From assembly GCF_021278025.1 (NCBI RefSeq), contig NZ_JAIBHJ010000001.1:62001-126000 (forward strand): a DNA stretch of 64,000 nt, written 5' to 3'. Position 1 is the stretch's first letter; each line of letters begins with the position of its first letter. This stretch comes from Motilimonas sp. E26 (GTDB lineage: Bacteria > Pseudomonadota > Gammaproteobacteria > Enterobacterales > CBDFNC01). The notes below the pieces were generated by a model. The model did not search any database and was not told the origin of the DNA. It worked only from the letters and a program-made list of their open reading frames with translations. The translations under genes were made by a program, and so were the position numbers. Shown in pieces: positions 27,806-38,704 of the stretch.

Positions 27806-28282
27806 ATGGAAAGCCCACAACGAGACATCACCCTACGTTTTTTAGCCGAGCCCCAAGATGTAAATTTTGGCGGTAAGGTTCACGGCGGCGCCGTAATGAA
27901 GTGGATAGATTTAGCGGCATATGCCTGCGCAGCAGGCTGGAGTGGTAAATATTGTGTCACCGCTTACGCAGGTGGCATTAAATTTGTGGCCCCAATCCAA
28001 GTGGGTAGCTTAGTTGAGGTAAATGCTAAGGTTATTTACACTGGTAAATCGTCAATGCATATAGCCCTTGAAGTGATTGCCTGCGATCCAAAATCACTTA
28101 ACCGTCGCCTCACCACTCACTGTATCGTGATCATGGTTGCCGTTGATGAGTTTGGTCAATCTGCTCGTGTACCGACTTGGGTACCGGAAACAGAAGAAGA
28201 TATCCGTCAACACGATACCGCTATTAAGCTAATGGATATGCGTAAGAAAATTGGCGAAGAGATGCAAATTTACGTGGCATGA
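27806..28282 (+). CDS. Acyl-CoA thioesterase, hot-dog fold (YciA/BFIT type)
   Basis: 158 residues from the ATG at 27806, which has AAGGAA at good spacing; the longer open frame from 27704 adds an unrelated hydrophobic stretch and is rejected. The acyl-CoA hydrolase hot-dog motif NFGGKVHGGAVMKWIDLAAY includes the residues that bind CoA and activate water. GGIKFVAPIQVGSLVEV and TGKSSMHIALEV follow. It hydrolyses acyl-CoA to free CoA and acid in the cytoplasm; chain-length preference cannot be told. Confidence 0.88.
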   Translation: MESPQRDITLRFLAEPQDVNFGGKVHGGAVMKWIDLAAYACAAGWSGKYCVTAYAGGIKFVAPIQVGSLVEVNAKVIYTGKSSMHIALEVIACDPKSLNRRLTTHCIVIMVAVDEFGQSARVPTWVPETEEDIRQHDTAIKLMDMRKKIGEEMQIYVA

Positions 28283-28303
28283 TATGCTGGTGAATTAAAA
28301 TTA

Positions 28304-28331
28304 AAGGGAGCGGCGTATCCACTGCTCCCTT
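28304..28331. terminator. Weak convergent hairpin
   Basis: AAGGGAGC (28304-28311) pairs with GCTCCCTT (28324-28331) over a 12-base loop, between the convergent thioesterase and nuclease genes. No clear T-tract in either direction. Confidence 0.4.
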
Positions 28332-28367
28332 CACTTATTAATGACTAATTATTGGCTGTCACTACTA

Positions 28368-30998
28368 TCAGTCATTGTCTCTAATATGTACCGTTAACTG
28401 TTGTTGCTTGCCTAATGCTACACCTTCACTGTAAACCAAGTTCAGCGTAAAGTTTTCTATACCTTCAACAAGTTGATCATCGTTAATGGTCAATTCAATA
28501 AACTGCTGCTCTGGTTTAGCGCCATTTTCTGACTGTGGCAGCCATACTAATCGACCCCAATATGGGCTAGTGTAATCACTCCATCCCTCGGCTGTGCCCC
28601 AGTGCGTTTCAAAATGCACGGTTGCCTTAGCACCTAATAGCTTACCCATTTGCTTGACTGGAATTTTTATCATTCCCGCTGATTCATCCAGCCAAAGATC
28701 ACTTTGCGCAAATTCTACTTTCGCCTTGGCAGGCTCTAGTGCAAATGACATTACCACAGGATCATGGTCGGATGAACGATAAGCATCGGGTGCATAGAAG
28801 CGCTGTAATTGTGCGTCAGATTTATACTCAACATTGTAATCTAGCACTCTTGGCTCGTCGGCATTGATATGCCAATCCGTTGCTGCCACCAATTTTCCAG
28901 CCAGCGCCTCGTTAACTAAACCATGATCTAAGCTGCCAGCCTGTCCATCGTAATAGTAAGAATACGAATCTTCGGCCATGGTAACAGTATTAAAGCCATA
29001 GTCGGCAAAAGTCAGCATGGGGTCTTCTTGGCTATAAGCGTTAAAGTCACCCATTAATACTGCATTACCGCCAATATTCTCATTGATGAATTGCGCCAGC
29101 GTTGCTGCGGCATCGGTGCGTAAACCATTACAGTTACCTTGGCCATCGCCCAAATCAGGGTCGCCTAAACTGTCACAGCTGCTGCCTTTCGATTTGAAGT
29201 GATTCACGGCAACGGTGAATTGTTCACCTGTAGCCAAATACTCAAAGGTTTGGATCATTGGGATACGGTGTTTTTGTGTCTGCTCATCAAATGGATAAGC
29301 CGTTAACAAGACAACATCGCCCACTGGCTTCACTTGGCTAGGTTTGTAAATAATGCCCACGGTAATCGCATCGGCCCCGGCACGGTCTTGTATAGGGCGG
29401 ATATAATCATATTGATTTGCGCCCAATTGATTATTCAAGCCACTGACTAGGTCGTGTATTGCACTGTCACTGCCAAAGCCATTATTTTCAAGCTCCATTA
29501 AACCAAACACATCAGCGTCAATGGCTTGCAGGGCTGAGAAAATTTTGTCGCGTTGACGCTCAAGCTCAATAGCAGAGTTAGCACCGCGATATGGCGAGCC
29601 TTTTTCGGTGGCTAAATTAACAAAATAATTAAGCACATTAAAACTTGCTAGCGTTAGGTTACCGCGCTCAGTTAAGGTAGGTTGCGCGGCTCTTGGATTG
29701 GCATCAATAAATTCAATATCTGCAGTTGGGATCAACTGATATTGACCATAAGCGTAATGAATGACGCCAGTAACTTGATTAACCTGGCTACCACTACGCA
29801 GTGGCTGCTCAGCAGATAATTGCGGGAAATAACGGATTAATTCTGGATTTTGTTTGCTAGAGCCATCATCGACTAACAGCATATTTGTTTTATTAAATTT
29901 AGCTAAGTCAATCGCTTCGCTAGAATTGGCTGGGTAGCGATCGGTTGGCTGGAACACTTTACCTGACGATAACCAAATTTGACCATAACGACTGAAGTTA
30001 TAATCTAAGGTAACGTGAAGAGGCTGGTTCAGTGTGACCATTTGCCCTTCAAGTAACTCTAATGATTGGTCTAATGGCAGAGTTAGGTCAGCCGCTTGCA
30101 CAACCTGCTCACCACAATCACGCATGCCTTGAATGTCATTTAACTGGGTATTACCGTAAACCTCGGCCACATCGCCCAATAAGCGCACGTGTTGACCGGG
30201 ACTCACATTGTATTCAGCATTGGCAATAAATAGACCGCGATCGCCGGTTAAACTTTGCACATAAAAGCCACCCATCTGATCACTGCCTTGCAACGCAGCC
30301 GTCACGACGCCTTCAATTTCGACCGTTTTACCTTTAAATGGGCTAGTATCTTGTGCAATTTGAATTTGATTAAGGGGCGTGGCCACATCACCACACTCCC
30401 CTAAAGTCACCACTGGGGTGCCAGTGTCAGAGCAAGAGGTTAAGCCACTGCAACCGAGTCCTGCAAAATCATCTTTACTGAACTCTTGCCATTGCAGCGA
30501 TAAATCAAAATCAGCTAACTCATCAGTGTCACCTTGTTGTACTTGTTCAAGACGACGTAGCGTGCGATCTTTGCTACTAATGTTTGAATTACCCCAAGCA
30601 CTGCCCGGATCGGTTCCTTTTTGACCAAACCGGTCGATGGTCAAGTCATTTTGCCTAAGCACTAAAACATCATCGCCATTAAAGTTGGTCACAGCCGATA
30701 AAAGCTGCGCTTTCTCTTTTAGTTCAGATTGGGCTTGAGCGTTAGCAATCACATAACTTGCACCAGGGGCAAGCATGCCAGATAAACGTTGGCTTACCGT
30801 AGCAGTGGTTTTACCATTAGAAAAAAGAGTAACTTGAAACTCAGATAAGTCGACGGCGGTGGTGGAAAGGTTGGTTAATTCGATGGCTTTGTTGTTACCA
30901 CTGCCCTCAATATATTCAGTAAAAAGGACATTCGCCTGTGCATTTATTGTAAATACAGCGGTTAATAAAGCGAATTTGGATAAACTTAGGCGTTTCAT
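28368..30998 (-). CDS. Secreted ExeM/NucH-type extracellular nuclease
   Basis: 876-residue exported nuclease. Signal peptide about 1-22; lamin-tail domain about 23-130 (FTEYIEGSGNNKAIEL); OB-fold about 210-300 (GFYVQSLTGDRGLFIAN); endonuclease/exonuclease/phosphatase domain about 445-755 with MELEN (Glu502), VNHFKSK (His600), GDFNAY (Asp651, Asn653) and SSDHDP (Asp744, His745, Asp746); C-terminal Calx-beta-like module from about 765 ending in DDQLVEGIENF and TVHIRDND. This is the ExeM/NucH arrangement of marine gammaproteobacteria, which degrades extracellular DNA for nutrients or biofilm turnover. Unlike Shewanella ExeM it has no C-terminal GlyGly-CTERM or TM anchor, so the product is probably freely secreted. 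Translation may be controlled by the hairpin at 31002-31032. Confidence 0.9.
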   Translation of the reverse strand: MKRLSLSKFALLTAVFTINAQANVLFTEYIEGSGNNKAIELTNLSTTAVDLSEFQVTLFSNGKTTATVSQRLSGMLAPGASYVIANAQAQSELKEKAQLLSAVTNFNGDDVLVLRQNDLTIDRFGQKGTDPGSAWGNSNISSKDRTLRRLEQVQQGDTDELADFDLSLQWQEFSKDDFAGLGCSGLTSCSDTGTPVVTLGECGDVATPLNQIQIAQDTSPFKGKTVEIEGVVTAALQGSDQMGGFYVQSLTGDRGLFIANAEYNVSPGQHVRLLGDVAEVYGNTQLNDIQGMRDCGEQVVQAADLTLPLDQSLELLEGQMVTLNQPLHVTLDYNFSRYGQIWLSSGKVFQPTDRYPANSSEAIDLAKFNKTNMLLVDDGSSKQNPELIRYFPQLSAEQPLRSGSQVNQVTGVIHYAYGQYQLIPTADIEFIDANPRAAQPTLTERGNLTLASFNVLNYFVNLATEKGSPYRGANSAIELERQRDKIFSALQAIDADVFGLMELENNGFGSDSAIHDLVSGLNNQLGANQYDYIRPIQDRAGADAITVGIIYKPSQVKPVGDVVLLTAYPFDEQTQKHRIPMIQTFEYLATGEQFTVAVNHFKSKGSSCDSLGDPDLGDGQGNCNGLRTDAAATLAQFINENIGGNAVLMGDFNAYSQEDPMLTFADYGFNTVTMAEDSYSYYYDGQAGSLDHGLVNEALAGKLVAATDWHINADEPRVLDYNVEYKSDAQLQRFYAPDAYRSSDHDPVVMSFALEPAKAKVEFAQSDLWLDESAGMIKIPVKQMGKLLGAKATVHFETHWGTAEGWSDYTSPYWGRLVWLPQSENGAKPEQQFIELTINDDQLVEGIENFTLNLVYSEGVALGKQQQLTVHIRDND

Positions 30999-31001
30999 TT
31001 T

Positions 31002-31032
31002 GTGCTCCTTGCTTTAATAGAGCAAGGAACAC
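31002..31032 (-). promoter_or_regulatory. Hairpin sequestering the ribosome-binding site of the secreted nuclease
   Basis: On the minus strand GTGTTCCTTGCT pairs with AGCAAGGAGCAC over 12 pairs (one G-U) around the loop CTATTAA. The AAGGAG ribosome-binding site (31005-31010) is wholly inside the 3' arm, six bases before the ATG. Neither direction has a T-tract, so it is not a terminator. Translation should need the stem to open, for example by temperature, a protein or an sRNA. Confidence 0.7.
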
Positions 31033-31125
31033 TAATAACAACCGTTGACAAAAAAATGCAAAATGAGTGAAGAATTAGCGACAGGTATTAATAATTTTAT
31101 AAATAATGGTTGTGATATTAGGACG

Positions 31126-31605
31126 TTACGAGCCAGGCTTAACACCAATCCGAAACGTGCCATTAGACATAAATTGCACCACTTGTTCACGTTTTTTGCC
31201 GATGAGCAAGGTACCGTCGTCGAGAAATAAAAAGTTTTTCCAACAACGTTGAAACACTTCCCAAGTGGTTTCAATAATACTGTAGCGGTCACTACAGAAA
31301 AAAACCGTGGTGTTACCTTGCCAATTAAGATGATCGGTTATCATTTCAGGCAGTGCGGTTTCATCACTGTCCCACACCGTCTCCCACTCACCTTGGTCAT
31401 GCCAGGTTTGCATTGCAAATGGCCAATCACCTTTTTTAAAAAAATCAGGGTGATCAACTTGTTTACTGATGGTCATGTTCCAAAAGTTCGCCGCGCGGCT
31501 TGCTTGCATCGGTTTAATTTGGGCTTTATCTTGGTCACTAATCGGCAGATCTTGACGATTGAAGATCCACGCTTTTTTATGTTCAGCTAAAGCAATATAA
31601 CTCAT
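31126..31605 (-). CDS. DUF2947 family protein
   Basis: 159 residues. It resembles the Vibrio/Shewanella DUF2947 family: KKAWIFNRQDLPISDQDK, SKQVDHPDFFKKGDWP, WQGNTTVFFCSDRYSIIET, TTWEVFQRCWKNFLFLDDG and GKKREQVVQF. It is rich in Trp and acidic residues, with no signal peptide or TM. Function unknown. About 50 bases separate its start from the trmK stop, so they may be co-transcribed. Confidence 0.75.
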   Translation of the reverse strand: MSYIALAEHKKAWIFNRQDLPISDQDKAQIKPMQASRAANFWNMTISKQVDHPDFFKKGDWPFAMQTWHDQGEWETVWDSDETALPEMITDHLNWQGNTTVFFCSDRYSIIETTWEVFQRCWKNFLFLDDGTLLIGKKREQVVQFMSNGTFRIGVKPGS

Positions 31606-31655
31606 AACAATTCCAATCTTAGAAATACACTTGCTGTTAATGCGCTAGTTCAATT

Positions 31656-32342
31656 CTATTTTAATGGCGAATCAAGGTTAGCTAACAAGTTCTGATAAGC
31701 AGTTATGATACCTGTACTCGACTGCCCACCCAAGCCTAAACGCTGATAATGCTTAATTTTTGCTTGAAGATACGCTAAATGTCTTGATTCTGTGTGTTGC
31801 CACATCAAACTGCCCACTTCATATAATCTGTGTTGGCCTTGCTTATTAACTACCAGAATTTCATAAAAGCGACCATTTTCATCAATTAACTGCTCGGCCA
31901 CTAATTTTAAATCTAACGCTATCAAACCTTGGCGCAGTGCATATTGATGGTGCACAGGGCAAAGCACAAATTCAATATCGTGATCTGGAAACTGCTCCAG
32001 TAATGCCGTAACTAGCTGTAAAGTAAGCTCTCCCCCCACCCCTGCAAGGACCACACAATGGCGTTGGTTGATTAATGGCTGCAATGGCAAATCTGCCACA
32101 TCAATACAATGTACTTGCCAATATCGACTATCAATACCTTGTTGCTGTAATTTCGAGAGCAATGGCGCGGTAATGTTGGCAACACAATCGACAAAATGTA
32201 CCTTGGCTGGTTTTTCTTGCTCTAGCACCTTATCGAGAATAACGCGTCCCAAATAGCCATGGTCGCAACAACAGTCCCAAATATGTGGGTAAGCTAAATT
32301 CACATGGTCAGCAATCGCAGTTAATCGCTTACTCAGCTTCAT
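31656..32342 (-). CDS. trmK: tRNA (adenine(22)-N1)-methyltransferase TrmK
   Basis: 228 residues of the TrmK/COG2384 family, a SAM-dependent enzyme that methylates A22 in certain tRNAs. LSKRLTAIADHV opens the protein; the SAM-binding motif is WDCCCDHGYLG (the gammaproteobacterial version of the DIGSDHAYLP motif of Bacillus), with VLAGVGGEL as motif IV and DENGRFYEILVV near the C-terminus. Cytoplasmic. It lies between the gltBD terminator and the DUF2947 gene. Confidence 0.85.
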   Translation of the reverse strand: MKLSKRLTAIADHVNLAYPHIWDCCCDHGYLGRVILDKVLEQEKPAKVHFVDCVANITAPLLSKLQQQGIDSRYWQVHCIDVADLPLQPLINQRHCVVLAGVGGELTLQLVTALLEQFPDHDIEFVLCPVHHQYALRQGLIALDLKLVAEQLIDENGRFYEILVVNKQGQHRLYEVGSLMWQHTESRHLAYLQAKIKHYQRLGLGGQSSTGIITAYQNLLANLDSPLK

Positions 32343-32376
32343 TCAACACAACTCCTATTAAAAGATAGCGCCAGAA

Positions 32377-32404
32377 ACAAAAAAGCCAGTCCCTTCGGAC
32401 TGGC
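32377..32404 (-). terminator. Rho-independent terminator of gltBD
   Basis: GCCAGTCC (32385-32392), loop CTTC, GGACTGGC (32397-32404). On the minus strand the stem is followed by TTTTTTG. It lies about 30 bases past the gltD stop. Confidence 0.9.
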
Positions 32405-32435
32405 AAAATTGGAACTGGTGTTACTTAAAATTATT

Positions 32436-33905
32436 TTATGCTGAGCGCATCAGTGAGTTATTGATACATTCTAGGTTGGTGTTACCCATTAAGAATTCAT
32501 CAATTGCACGTGCAGACTCACGACCTTCATTGATACAACGTACCACTAAAGATTGACCTGTACGCATGTCACCCGCTGCAAATACACCTGCTTGACTGGT
32601 TTGGAAACCATCGGTTTTAACGTTTCCACGCTCATCAAGTTCAACTTCTAACTGAGCAATCACGCCAGTTGGCTCTGGGTGTAAAAAACCCATTGCCAAG
32701 AACGCTTTAGTACAAGGAATTGAACGTACTGAACCTTCAATTTCTTTAAAGCCTGGACGCTGACCTGGTTTAGCTTCTTCCCATTCGATATCCGCAACCA
32801 CTAACTCTTTAACATTACCGTTTTCATCACCGATAAACTCTTTAGTTAGGATAGACCATTTACGATCCACACCTTCTTCATGAGAAGTCGATGTTTTAAG
32901 GATCATAGGGTAAGAAGGCCAAGGCATATTCTCGGTACGCTTCTCTGGTGGCATCGGCATGATTTCAACTTGGGTAATACTTGCTGCGCCATGACGGTTA
33001 GAGGTACCCACACAGTCAGAGCCAGTATCACCACCACCGATAACCACTACATGGTCGTCTTTGGCGTGAATTTCTTCACCCTTAAGATCCATGTTGTTAG
33101 CGCGGCGGTTGTTTTGACCAAGGAATTCCATGGCAAAGTGTACGCCTTTTAGCTCACGACCTGGAATTGGCAGATCGCGTGGCACAGTTGAGCCACCTGT
33201 TAGCAATACCACATCAAAGTCTGCACGCAGTTGCTTAGCATCGACGTTAACACCGATATGCGCATTCACTTCAAATTTCACACCTGCTTGTGCCATTAAA
33301 TCAATCTTACGATCGATAACCGCCATGCTAAGTTTGAAATCAGGAATACCAAAGCGCAGTAGACCACCCACTTTCTCATCACGTTCAAACACAGTGACCG
33401 TGTGACCAGCGCTGTTAAGCTGCTCGGCAGCCGCTAAACCAGCAGGGCCAGAGCCAACGATAGCAACGGTTTTACCGGTGCGTGATGTTGGTGTCTTTGG
33501 CTTGGCGTAGCCTTTAGCGTACGCCGTTTCAACAATGTTTTTCTCAATGTTACAGATAGTGATTGGGTCTTGGTTAATCCCCAATACACAAGAGCTTTCA
33601 CAAGGAGCAGGACATACACGACCCGTAAATTCAGGGAAGTTATTGGTTGAGCTTAGGATATCCCAAGCTTCTTCCCAACTGTCACGGTAAACCGCATCAT
33701 TAAACTCAGGAATGATGTTACCGATTGGACAGCCGCTGTGACAGAAAGGCACACCACAGTCCATACAACGAGAAGCCTGTGTTTGGATTTTTGCGCCGAA
33801 TTCAGCATCCTTGACAAACTCATCGTTATTTTTAATACGCTCTTGAACTGATACCTTTCCTGGCAGTTCACGACCATGTTCTAGAAATCCAGTTGGCTTA
33901 CCCAT
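32436..33905 (-). CDS. gltD: Glutamate synthase small subunit
   Basis: 489 residues. The FAD/NADPH-binding beta subunit of glutamate synthase passes electrons from NADPH to GltB. The N-terminal cysteine-rich segments CMDCGVPFCHSGCP and VCPAPCESSCVLGI bind the [4Fe-4S] clusters; then come the FAD dinucleotide motif VAIVGSGPAGLAAAEQL and the NADPH motif VVIGGGDTGSDC, and a C-terminal AAGDMRTGQSLVV. Its ATG shares one base with the gltB stop (TAATG), indicating tight coupling and 1:1 synthesis. A strong terminator follows. Confidence 0.96.
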   Translation of the reverse strand: MGKPTGFLEHGRELPGKVSVQERIKNNDEFVKDAEFGAKIQTQASRCMDCGVPFCHSGCPIGNIIPEFNDAVYRDSWEEAWDILSSTNNFPEFTGRVCPAPCESSCVLGINQDPITICNIEKNIVETAYAKGYAKPKTPTSRTGKTVAIVGSGPAGLAAAEQLNSAGHTVTVFERDEKVGGLLRFGIPDFKLSMAVIDRKIDLMAQAGVKFEVNAHIGVNVDAKQLRADFDVVLLTGGSTVPRDLPIPGRELKGVHFAMEFLGQNNRRANNMDLKGEEIHAKDDHVVVIGGGDTGSDCVGTSNRHGAASITQVEIMPMPPEKRTENMPWPSYPMILKTSTSHEEGVDRKWSILTKEFIGDENGNVKELVVADIEWEEAKPGQRPGFKEIEGSVRSIPCTKAFLAMGFLHPEPTGVIAQLEVELDERGNVKTDGFQTSQAGVFAAGDMRTGQSLVVRCINEGRESARAIDEFLMGNTNLECINNSLMRSA

Positions 33906-36900
33906 TATACGGCCTCCGCTTCTTTCTGCTCTACTTCCGCTTTTCTTCTTAGTAAAACGGCTTTGTAATCTCGTGGCATCACTTTAACCACCTTCTTAAG
34001 ACTTGTTTCAAAGTCGTTTAAGAAGCGCTCTGCTACTTCTGAGCCTGTTAGCTTATGTTGCTTAGTGATCATGTCTTTCAGTAAAGCAACGTCTTCAGCT
34101 TCTAGTGGGTCTAGGTCTACCAGTTCGTCGTTTAACTTAGACTTAAAGTCACCGTTAACATCGTAAACGTATGCCACACCGCCACTCATACCCGCAGCAA
34201 AGTTACGTCCTGTGCTACCTAAGATAATCGCAACACCGCCAGTCATGTATTCACAACCGTGGTCACCAATGCCTTCAACAACCACTTTGGCGCCAGAGTT
34301 ACGAACACAGAAACGCTCGCCTGCCATACCGCGAATGAAAGATTCACCTGAGGTTGCACCGTAGAAACACACGTTACCAACAACAATGTTATCTTCGGCA
34401 ACGATGGTCGATTTCGCATCTGGGTACAGTACTAACGTACCGCCAGATAAACCTTTACCCCAGTAGTCGTTTGCGTCACCTTCAACTTCAAACGTCACAC
34501 CTTTGGCTAGGAATGCACCTAAGCTTTGGCCCGCGCTACCTTTAAATTTCACATGCATTGGCTGTGGTAAGCCTTTGTCTTTGTAAACTTTAGAGATTTC
34601 GTTAGACAACATAGTACCGGCTGAACGGTCAGTATTGATGATGTCAAACTCAGCGTTAACCGCTTTACCTTCAAGTAGGGCCGGTTGCGCCGCTTCAATC
34701 AGCTTGCGGTCAAGTACCGTGTCTAAGCCATGGTCTTGGTCACGTTGCTTGTACATACCGTCTTCGTCGCGTGGTAATGCTTTATGCAATACAACACTCA
34801 AATCTAGGTTTTTGTATTTCCAGTGTTTGATGTCTTCACGCACTTTAAGAATGTGTGATTGACCCACCATCTCATTGATTGAGCGGAAACCTAGCTCAGC
34901 CATGATTTCACGTAAACCTTGCACCATGTATTGGAAGAAAGTAACAACGTCTTCAACACGGCCATCAAAACGGTCACGTAATGTTTTGTTTTGTGTCGCG
35001 ATACCAACAGGACAGGTGTTCAAGTGACACTTACGCATCATGATACAACCTTCAACCACAAGTGCTGCAGTCGCTACGCCCCATTCTTCCGCACCTAATA
35101 GTGTGGCAATGGCTAAATCGCGCGGTGTTTTCATCTGACCATCAGCTTGAACCACGATGCGGTTACGCAGACCGTTTTTCAATAGCGTTTGGTGTGTTTC
35201 AGCTAGACCAAGTTCCCACGGTAGACCCGTGTGGCGAATAGATGAAATAGGTGATGCACCAGTACCACCGTCATAACCTGCAATCAGTACCACGTCTGCT
35301 TTCGCTTTCGCTACACCTGATGCAATGGTACCCACGCCCGCTTCTGATACTAACTTAACGTTAACGCGGCCTTTACGGTTGGCGTTTTTCAAATCAAAAA
35401 TCAGCTGCGCTAAATCTTCGATTGAGTAAATATCGTGATGCGGCGGTGGTGAAATAAGACCTACACCCGGTGTTGAGTGACGTGTAGCACCAATCCAGTC
35501 ATCAACCTTGTGACCTGGAAGCTGACCACCTTCACCTGGCTTAGCACCTTGTGCCATCTTGATCTGGATTTCATCACAGTTAGTCAAGTAGTAAGAGGTA
35601 ACACCGAAACGACCTGAAGCAACCTGTTTGATTGCAGAGCGTTCCCAATCACCGTTCGCTTTAGGTTCAAAACGTACTGGGTCTTCACCACCCTCACCCG
35701 AGTTTGACTTAGCGCCAATACGGTTCATCGCAATCGCTAAGGTTGAGTGCGCTTCGTGAGAGATAGAGCCAAACGACATCGCACCAGTAGCAAAACGCGT
35801 TAGGATGTTTTCAGCAGATTCAACTTCATCAATTGAAATTGGTTTTAGCTGAGCTTGGTCAAATACAAATTGGCTACGCAGTGTCACCGCGTTGTCGCCT
35901 TGTGCATTTACTGCGTCAGCGTATTGCTGGAACATACCGTAATCACGGTTACGCGTAGACTGTTGTAGCAATGAGATAGTCTCAGGGCTAAACAAGTGCT
36001 TCTCACCACGTTGTTTCCATTGATAGACGCCGCCTACATCCAGTGTTTTAACCGGAATTTCACGTAGTGGGTAAGCAAAGCGATGACGTACTAAGGTTTC
36101 GCTTGCGATGTCATCAATAGACAGACCTTGGATACGTGTCACGGTGCCAGTGAAGTACTTATCGACAACGGCTTTGCTCACACCTAGGGCTTCAAAAATT
36201 TGTGCACCGTGGTATGACTGAACCGTTGAAATACCCATTTTAGAGAAGATCTTCAATAGACCTTTATCTACCGCTTTGCGTAGGTTTTCAAACAGTTTGT
36301 CAGCAGCAACACTTGGATCCAATTTCTTACGTTTTTGCAGCTCAACAATGGTCTCAAGGATCAAGTAAGGGTTAACTGCATTTGCACCGTAACCGATTAA
36401 GGTAGCGAAATGGTGTGTTTCACGCGCATCACCCGTCTCAACAACGATATCAGCTTTAGCACGTAGGCCATTGCGAATAAGGTGGTGATGTACCGCGCCA
36501 GTAATCAGCATGGCTGGAATAGCGGCATGATCTGAGTTAGCGTTGCGGTCAGAAAGGATAATGATTGAGTAACCTTCCTCAACTGCATCTTGTGCATAAC
36601 GACAAACTTTATTGATCGCTTTTTCTAGCATGCCAGGTTCACCGTTGGCGGTGAATAGGATATCTAGTGTCTTAGCTTGTAAATGTTTGTGATCAACACT
36701 GCGAATTTTTTCCAATTGCGCGTTAGATAGAACCGGTGACTCAAGTTCAATCTTATGACAGTGCTCAGGGGTTTCAGCCAATAAGTTTTGGTCTTTACCT
36801 AAGTAAGTCTTAAGTGACATAACCATGCGCTCACGAATCGGATCGATTGGCGGGTTAGTTACTTGTGCAAACAATTGCTTAAAGTAGTGTGATAAATGCT

Positions 36901-38443
36901 GTGACTGGTGAGATAGCACGGCTAGAGGCCAGTCAGCACCCATTGCACCTAGTGGCTCACCTGCGGTGCCTGCCATGGTCACAATGATTTCGTTCAATTC
37001 TTCAGACGTAACACCAAACGCTTGTTGCTTGTGCAACAATACGTTAGCAGCAGGTTGCTCGTAGCTATTTGCTGTTGCTGGTAGTGAGTCTAAGGTAATG
37101 AGGTTATCTTTAATCCATTGCTCATAAGGCTTAGATTTTGCAATACCGTCTTTTACTTCATCATCAGAAATAATGCGGCCTTGCTCTAAATCAGCAACAA
37201 AAATACGCCCCGGTTGTAAACGACCACGGTATTCAACATTTTCTGGTGCAATTTCAACCACGCCTGACTCAGAAGCCATCACTAGGAAATCATCTTTAGT
37301 CACAGTGTAACGTGATGGACGCAGACCGTTACGGTCTAATGTTGCACCTACTTGTACACCGTCAGTGAAACAAACTGATGCAGGGCCGTCCCATGGTTCC
37401 ATGATGTTCGCGTGGTACTGATAGAAAGCACGACGGGCAGGATCCATGTTTTTGTTTTCTTGCCATGCTTCTGGGATCATCATCATTAATGCGTGTGGCA
37501 ATGAACGGCCAGACAATACGATTAATTCTAATGCCATGTCGAAGTTAGCTGAATCTGACATACCGTCTTTACAGATAGGTAGTAGCATGTCGATTTCAGC
37601 TTGGCTGAACAAATCTGACTCAAGGATCGCTTCACGCGCCTTCATCCAGTTAATGTTACCGCGAACAGTGTTAATTTCACCGTTGTGCGCGATGTAACGG
37701 AATGGTTGAGCCAAACGCCATCTTGGGAATGTGTTCGTTGAGAAACGAGAGTGTACTAACGCCAGTGCCGTTACCATGCCTGGGTTTTGTAAATCAAGGA
37801 AGTACTGTGGTACTTGTTCAGTGGTTAACTGACCTTTGTAAACAATCGTTTTGTAAGAGAACGAGTTGATATAGAAGTTGTCTTCAATACCAGAAACAGA
37901 CTCTAAACAGATACGTACTGTGTAGTTACGTAGCACGTATAATTTACGCTCTAGTACCGCTGGGTCACAATCCGCGCCGCCGGTAATAAATACGTGTTCA
38001 AAATGCGGTTCGGTGCTTAATGGATCCGCGCCTAACATAGAGTTGTCGGTTGGCAGTTCACGGTAACCAATTACTTTCAAGCCTAAACGTTCTACGTTAC
38101 GCTCTAAAATTTCGCGACACTGCTGACGCTGGTTTGCATCTTGTGGAAACAACACAACACCCACGCCGTATTGATCAAATGCAGGAAGAGTAATCCCTTC
38201 TTTAAGCGCTTGCTCAACTAAGAATTCATGTGGTTTTTGCAGTAAGATACCTGCACCGTCACCACTACAAGGATCGCAACCCTGTCCACCCCTGTGCTCC
38301 ATACGAGCTAACATGTCTAGGGCTTGCGTTACAATCTCATGAGACTTACGGTTTTTTAGATGAGCAACAAATCCGATACCACATGCATCGTGTTCCATTT
38401 CTGGCACATATAGACCCTGTGCGCTCTGTTCTCTATTTGTCAT
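33905..38443 (-). CDS. gltB: Glutamate synthase large subunit
   Basis: 1512 residues from the ATG at 38443, which has GGAAGGA upstream; a longer frame from 38482 adds 13 residues and no ribosome-binding site. GltB makes two glutamates from glutamine and 2-oxoglutarate, the main ammonia-assimilation step with glutamine synthetase. A 20-residue propeptide is followed by the glutaminase nucleophile Cys21 ([10 protein letters not shown]). The FMN-binding synthase domain has [14 protein letters not shown] and [17 protein letters not shown], and the Cys cluster [13 protein letters not shown] binds the [3Fe-4S] centre. The C-terminal GXGXG beta-helix domain ([17 protein letters not shown]) follows. 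It is the first gene of gltBD. Confidence 0.96.
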   Translation of the reverse strand: MTNREQSAQGLYVPEMEHDACGIGFVAHLKNRKSHEIVTQALDMLARMEHRGGQGCDPCSGDGAGILLQKPHEFLVEQALKEGITLPAFDQYGVGVVLFPQDANQRQQCREILERNVERLGLKVIGYRELPTDNSMLGADPLSTEPHFEHVFITGGADCDPAVLERKLYVLRNYTVRICLESVSGIEDNFYINSFSYKTIVYKGQLTTEQVPQYFLDLQNPGMVTALALVHSRFSTNTFPRWRLAQPFRYIAHNGEINTVRGNINWMKAREAILESDLFSQAEIDMLLPICKDGMSDSANFDMALELIVLSGRSLPHALMMMIPEAWQENKNMDPARRAFYQYHANIMEPWDGPASVCFTDGVQVGATLDRNGLRPSRYTVTKDDFLVMASESGVVEIAPENVEYRGRLQPGRIFVADLEQGRIISDDEVKDGIAKSKPYEQWIKDNLITLDSLPATANSYEQPAANVLLHKQQAFGVTSEELNEIIVTMAGTAGEPLGAMGADWPLAVLSHQSQHLSHYFKQLFAQVTNPPIDPIRERMVMSLKTYLGKDQNLLAETPEHCHKIELESPVLSNAQLEKIRSVDHKHLQAKTLDILFTANGEPGMLEKAINKVCRYAQDAVEEGYSIIILSDRNANSDHAAIPAMLITGAVHHHLIRNGLRAKADIVVETGDARETHHFATLIGYGANAVNPYLILETIVELQKRKKLDPSVAADKLFENLRKAVDKGLLKIFSKMGISTVQSYHGAQIFEALGVSKAVVDKYFTGTVTRIQGLSIDDIASETLVRHRFAYPLREIPVKTLDVGGVYQWKQRGEKHLFSPETISLLQQSTRNRDYGMFQQYADAVNAQGDNAVTLRSQFVFDQAQLKPISIDEVESAENILTRFATGAMSFGSISHEAHSTLAIAMNRIGAKSNSGEGGEDPVRFEPKANGDWERSAIKQVASGRFGVTSYYLTNCDEIQIKMAQGAKPGEGGQLPGHKVDDWIGATRHSTPGVGLISPPPHHDIYSIEDLAQLIFDLKNANRKGRVNVKLVSEAGVGTIASGVAKAKADVVLIAGYDGGTGASPISSIRHTGLPWELGLAETHQTLLKNGLRNRIVVQADGQMKTPRDLAIATLLGAEEWGVATAALVVEGCIMMRKCHLNTCPVGIATQNKTLRDRFDGRVEDVVTFFQYMVQGLREIMAELGFRSINEMVGQSHILKVREDIKHWKYKNLDLSVVLHKALPRDEDGMYKQRDQDHGLDTVLDRKLIEAAQPALLEGKAVNAEFDIINTDRSAGTMLSNEISKVYKDKGLPQPMHVKFKGSAGQSLGAFLAKGVTFEVEGDANDYWGKGLSGGTLVLYPDAKSTIVAEDNIVVGNVCFYGATSGESFIRGMAGERFCVRNSGAKVVVEGIGDHGCEYMTGGVAIILGSTGRNFAAGMSGGVAYVYDVNGDFKSKLNDELVDLDPLEAEDVALLKDMITKQHKLTGSEVAERFLNDFETSLKKVVKVMPRDYKAVLLRRKAEVEQKEAEAV

Positions 38444-38704
38444 AGACACGTCCTTCCAATTAAACAGGCAAAAGCCAACCAAGGCGATTATTTGCCCAAG
38501 CTTTTATTGTTTGAAATTTTTACACCTACTTACAGCTATCGGACTTCGTCCGGATTTCGGTGTGAATTCCTAAAAAGTCTGCCCACAGTTGAAAAATCCT
38601 TTCACTGTCGCAAACCAATCTCCACAGATAATTATTCGATATAACCGCTGCGGTTTAATAAGGATGGGATTTACATCACTTTCTTATATATTTTTTATTA
38701 TTTT
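38444..38704 (-). promoter_or_regulatory. gltB upstream region with folded leader sequence
   Basis: CGGAC-TTC-GTCCG (38540-38552) forms a small hairpin enclosed by ACACC (38522-38526) and GGTGT (38559-38563). Nearer the start, on the minus strand, GGGCAAA and TTTTGCC enclose a smaller GCC-TTGGTT-GGC stem (about 38464-38494). It could be a folded leader or a regulator site for gltBD. No known riboswitch was recognised and no promoter is clear. Confidence 0.35.

Noticed and set aside
31032-31292. Minus-strand open frame over the DUF2947 gene end
   Set aside because: It is a shadow of the DUF2947 gene in another frame and lacks a start context.
38444-38482. Upstream start for gltB
   Set aside because: It adds 13 residues unlike the family; the ATG at 38443 has GGAAGGA.
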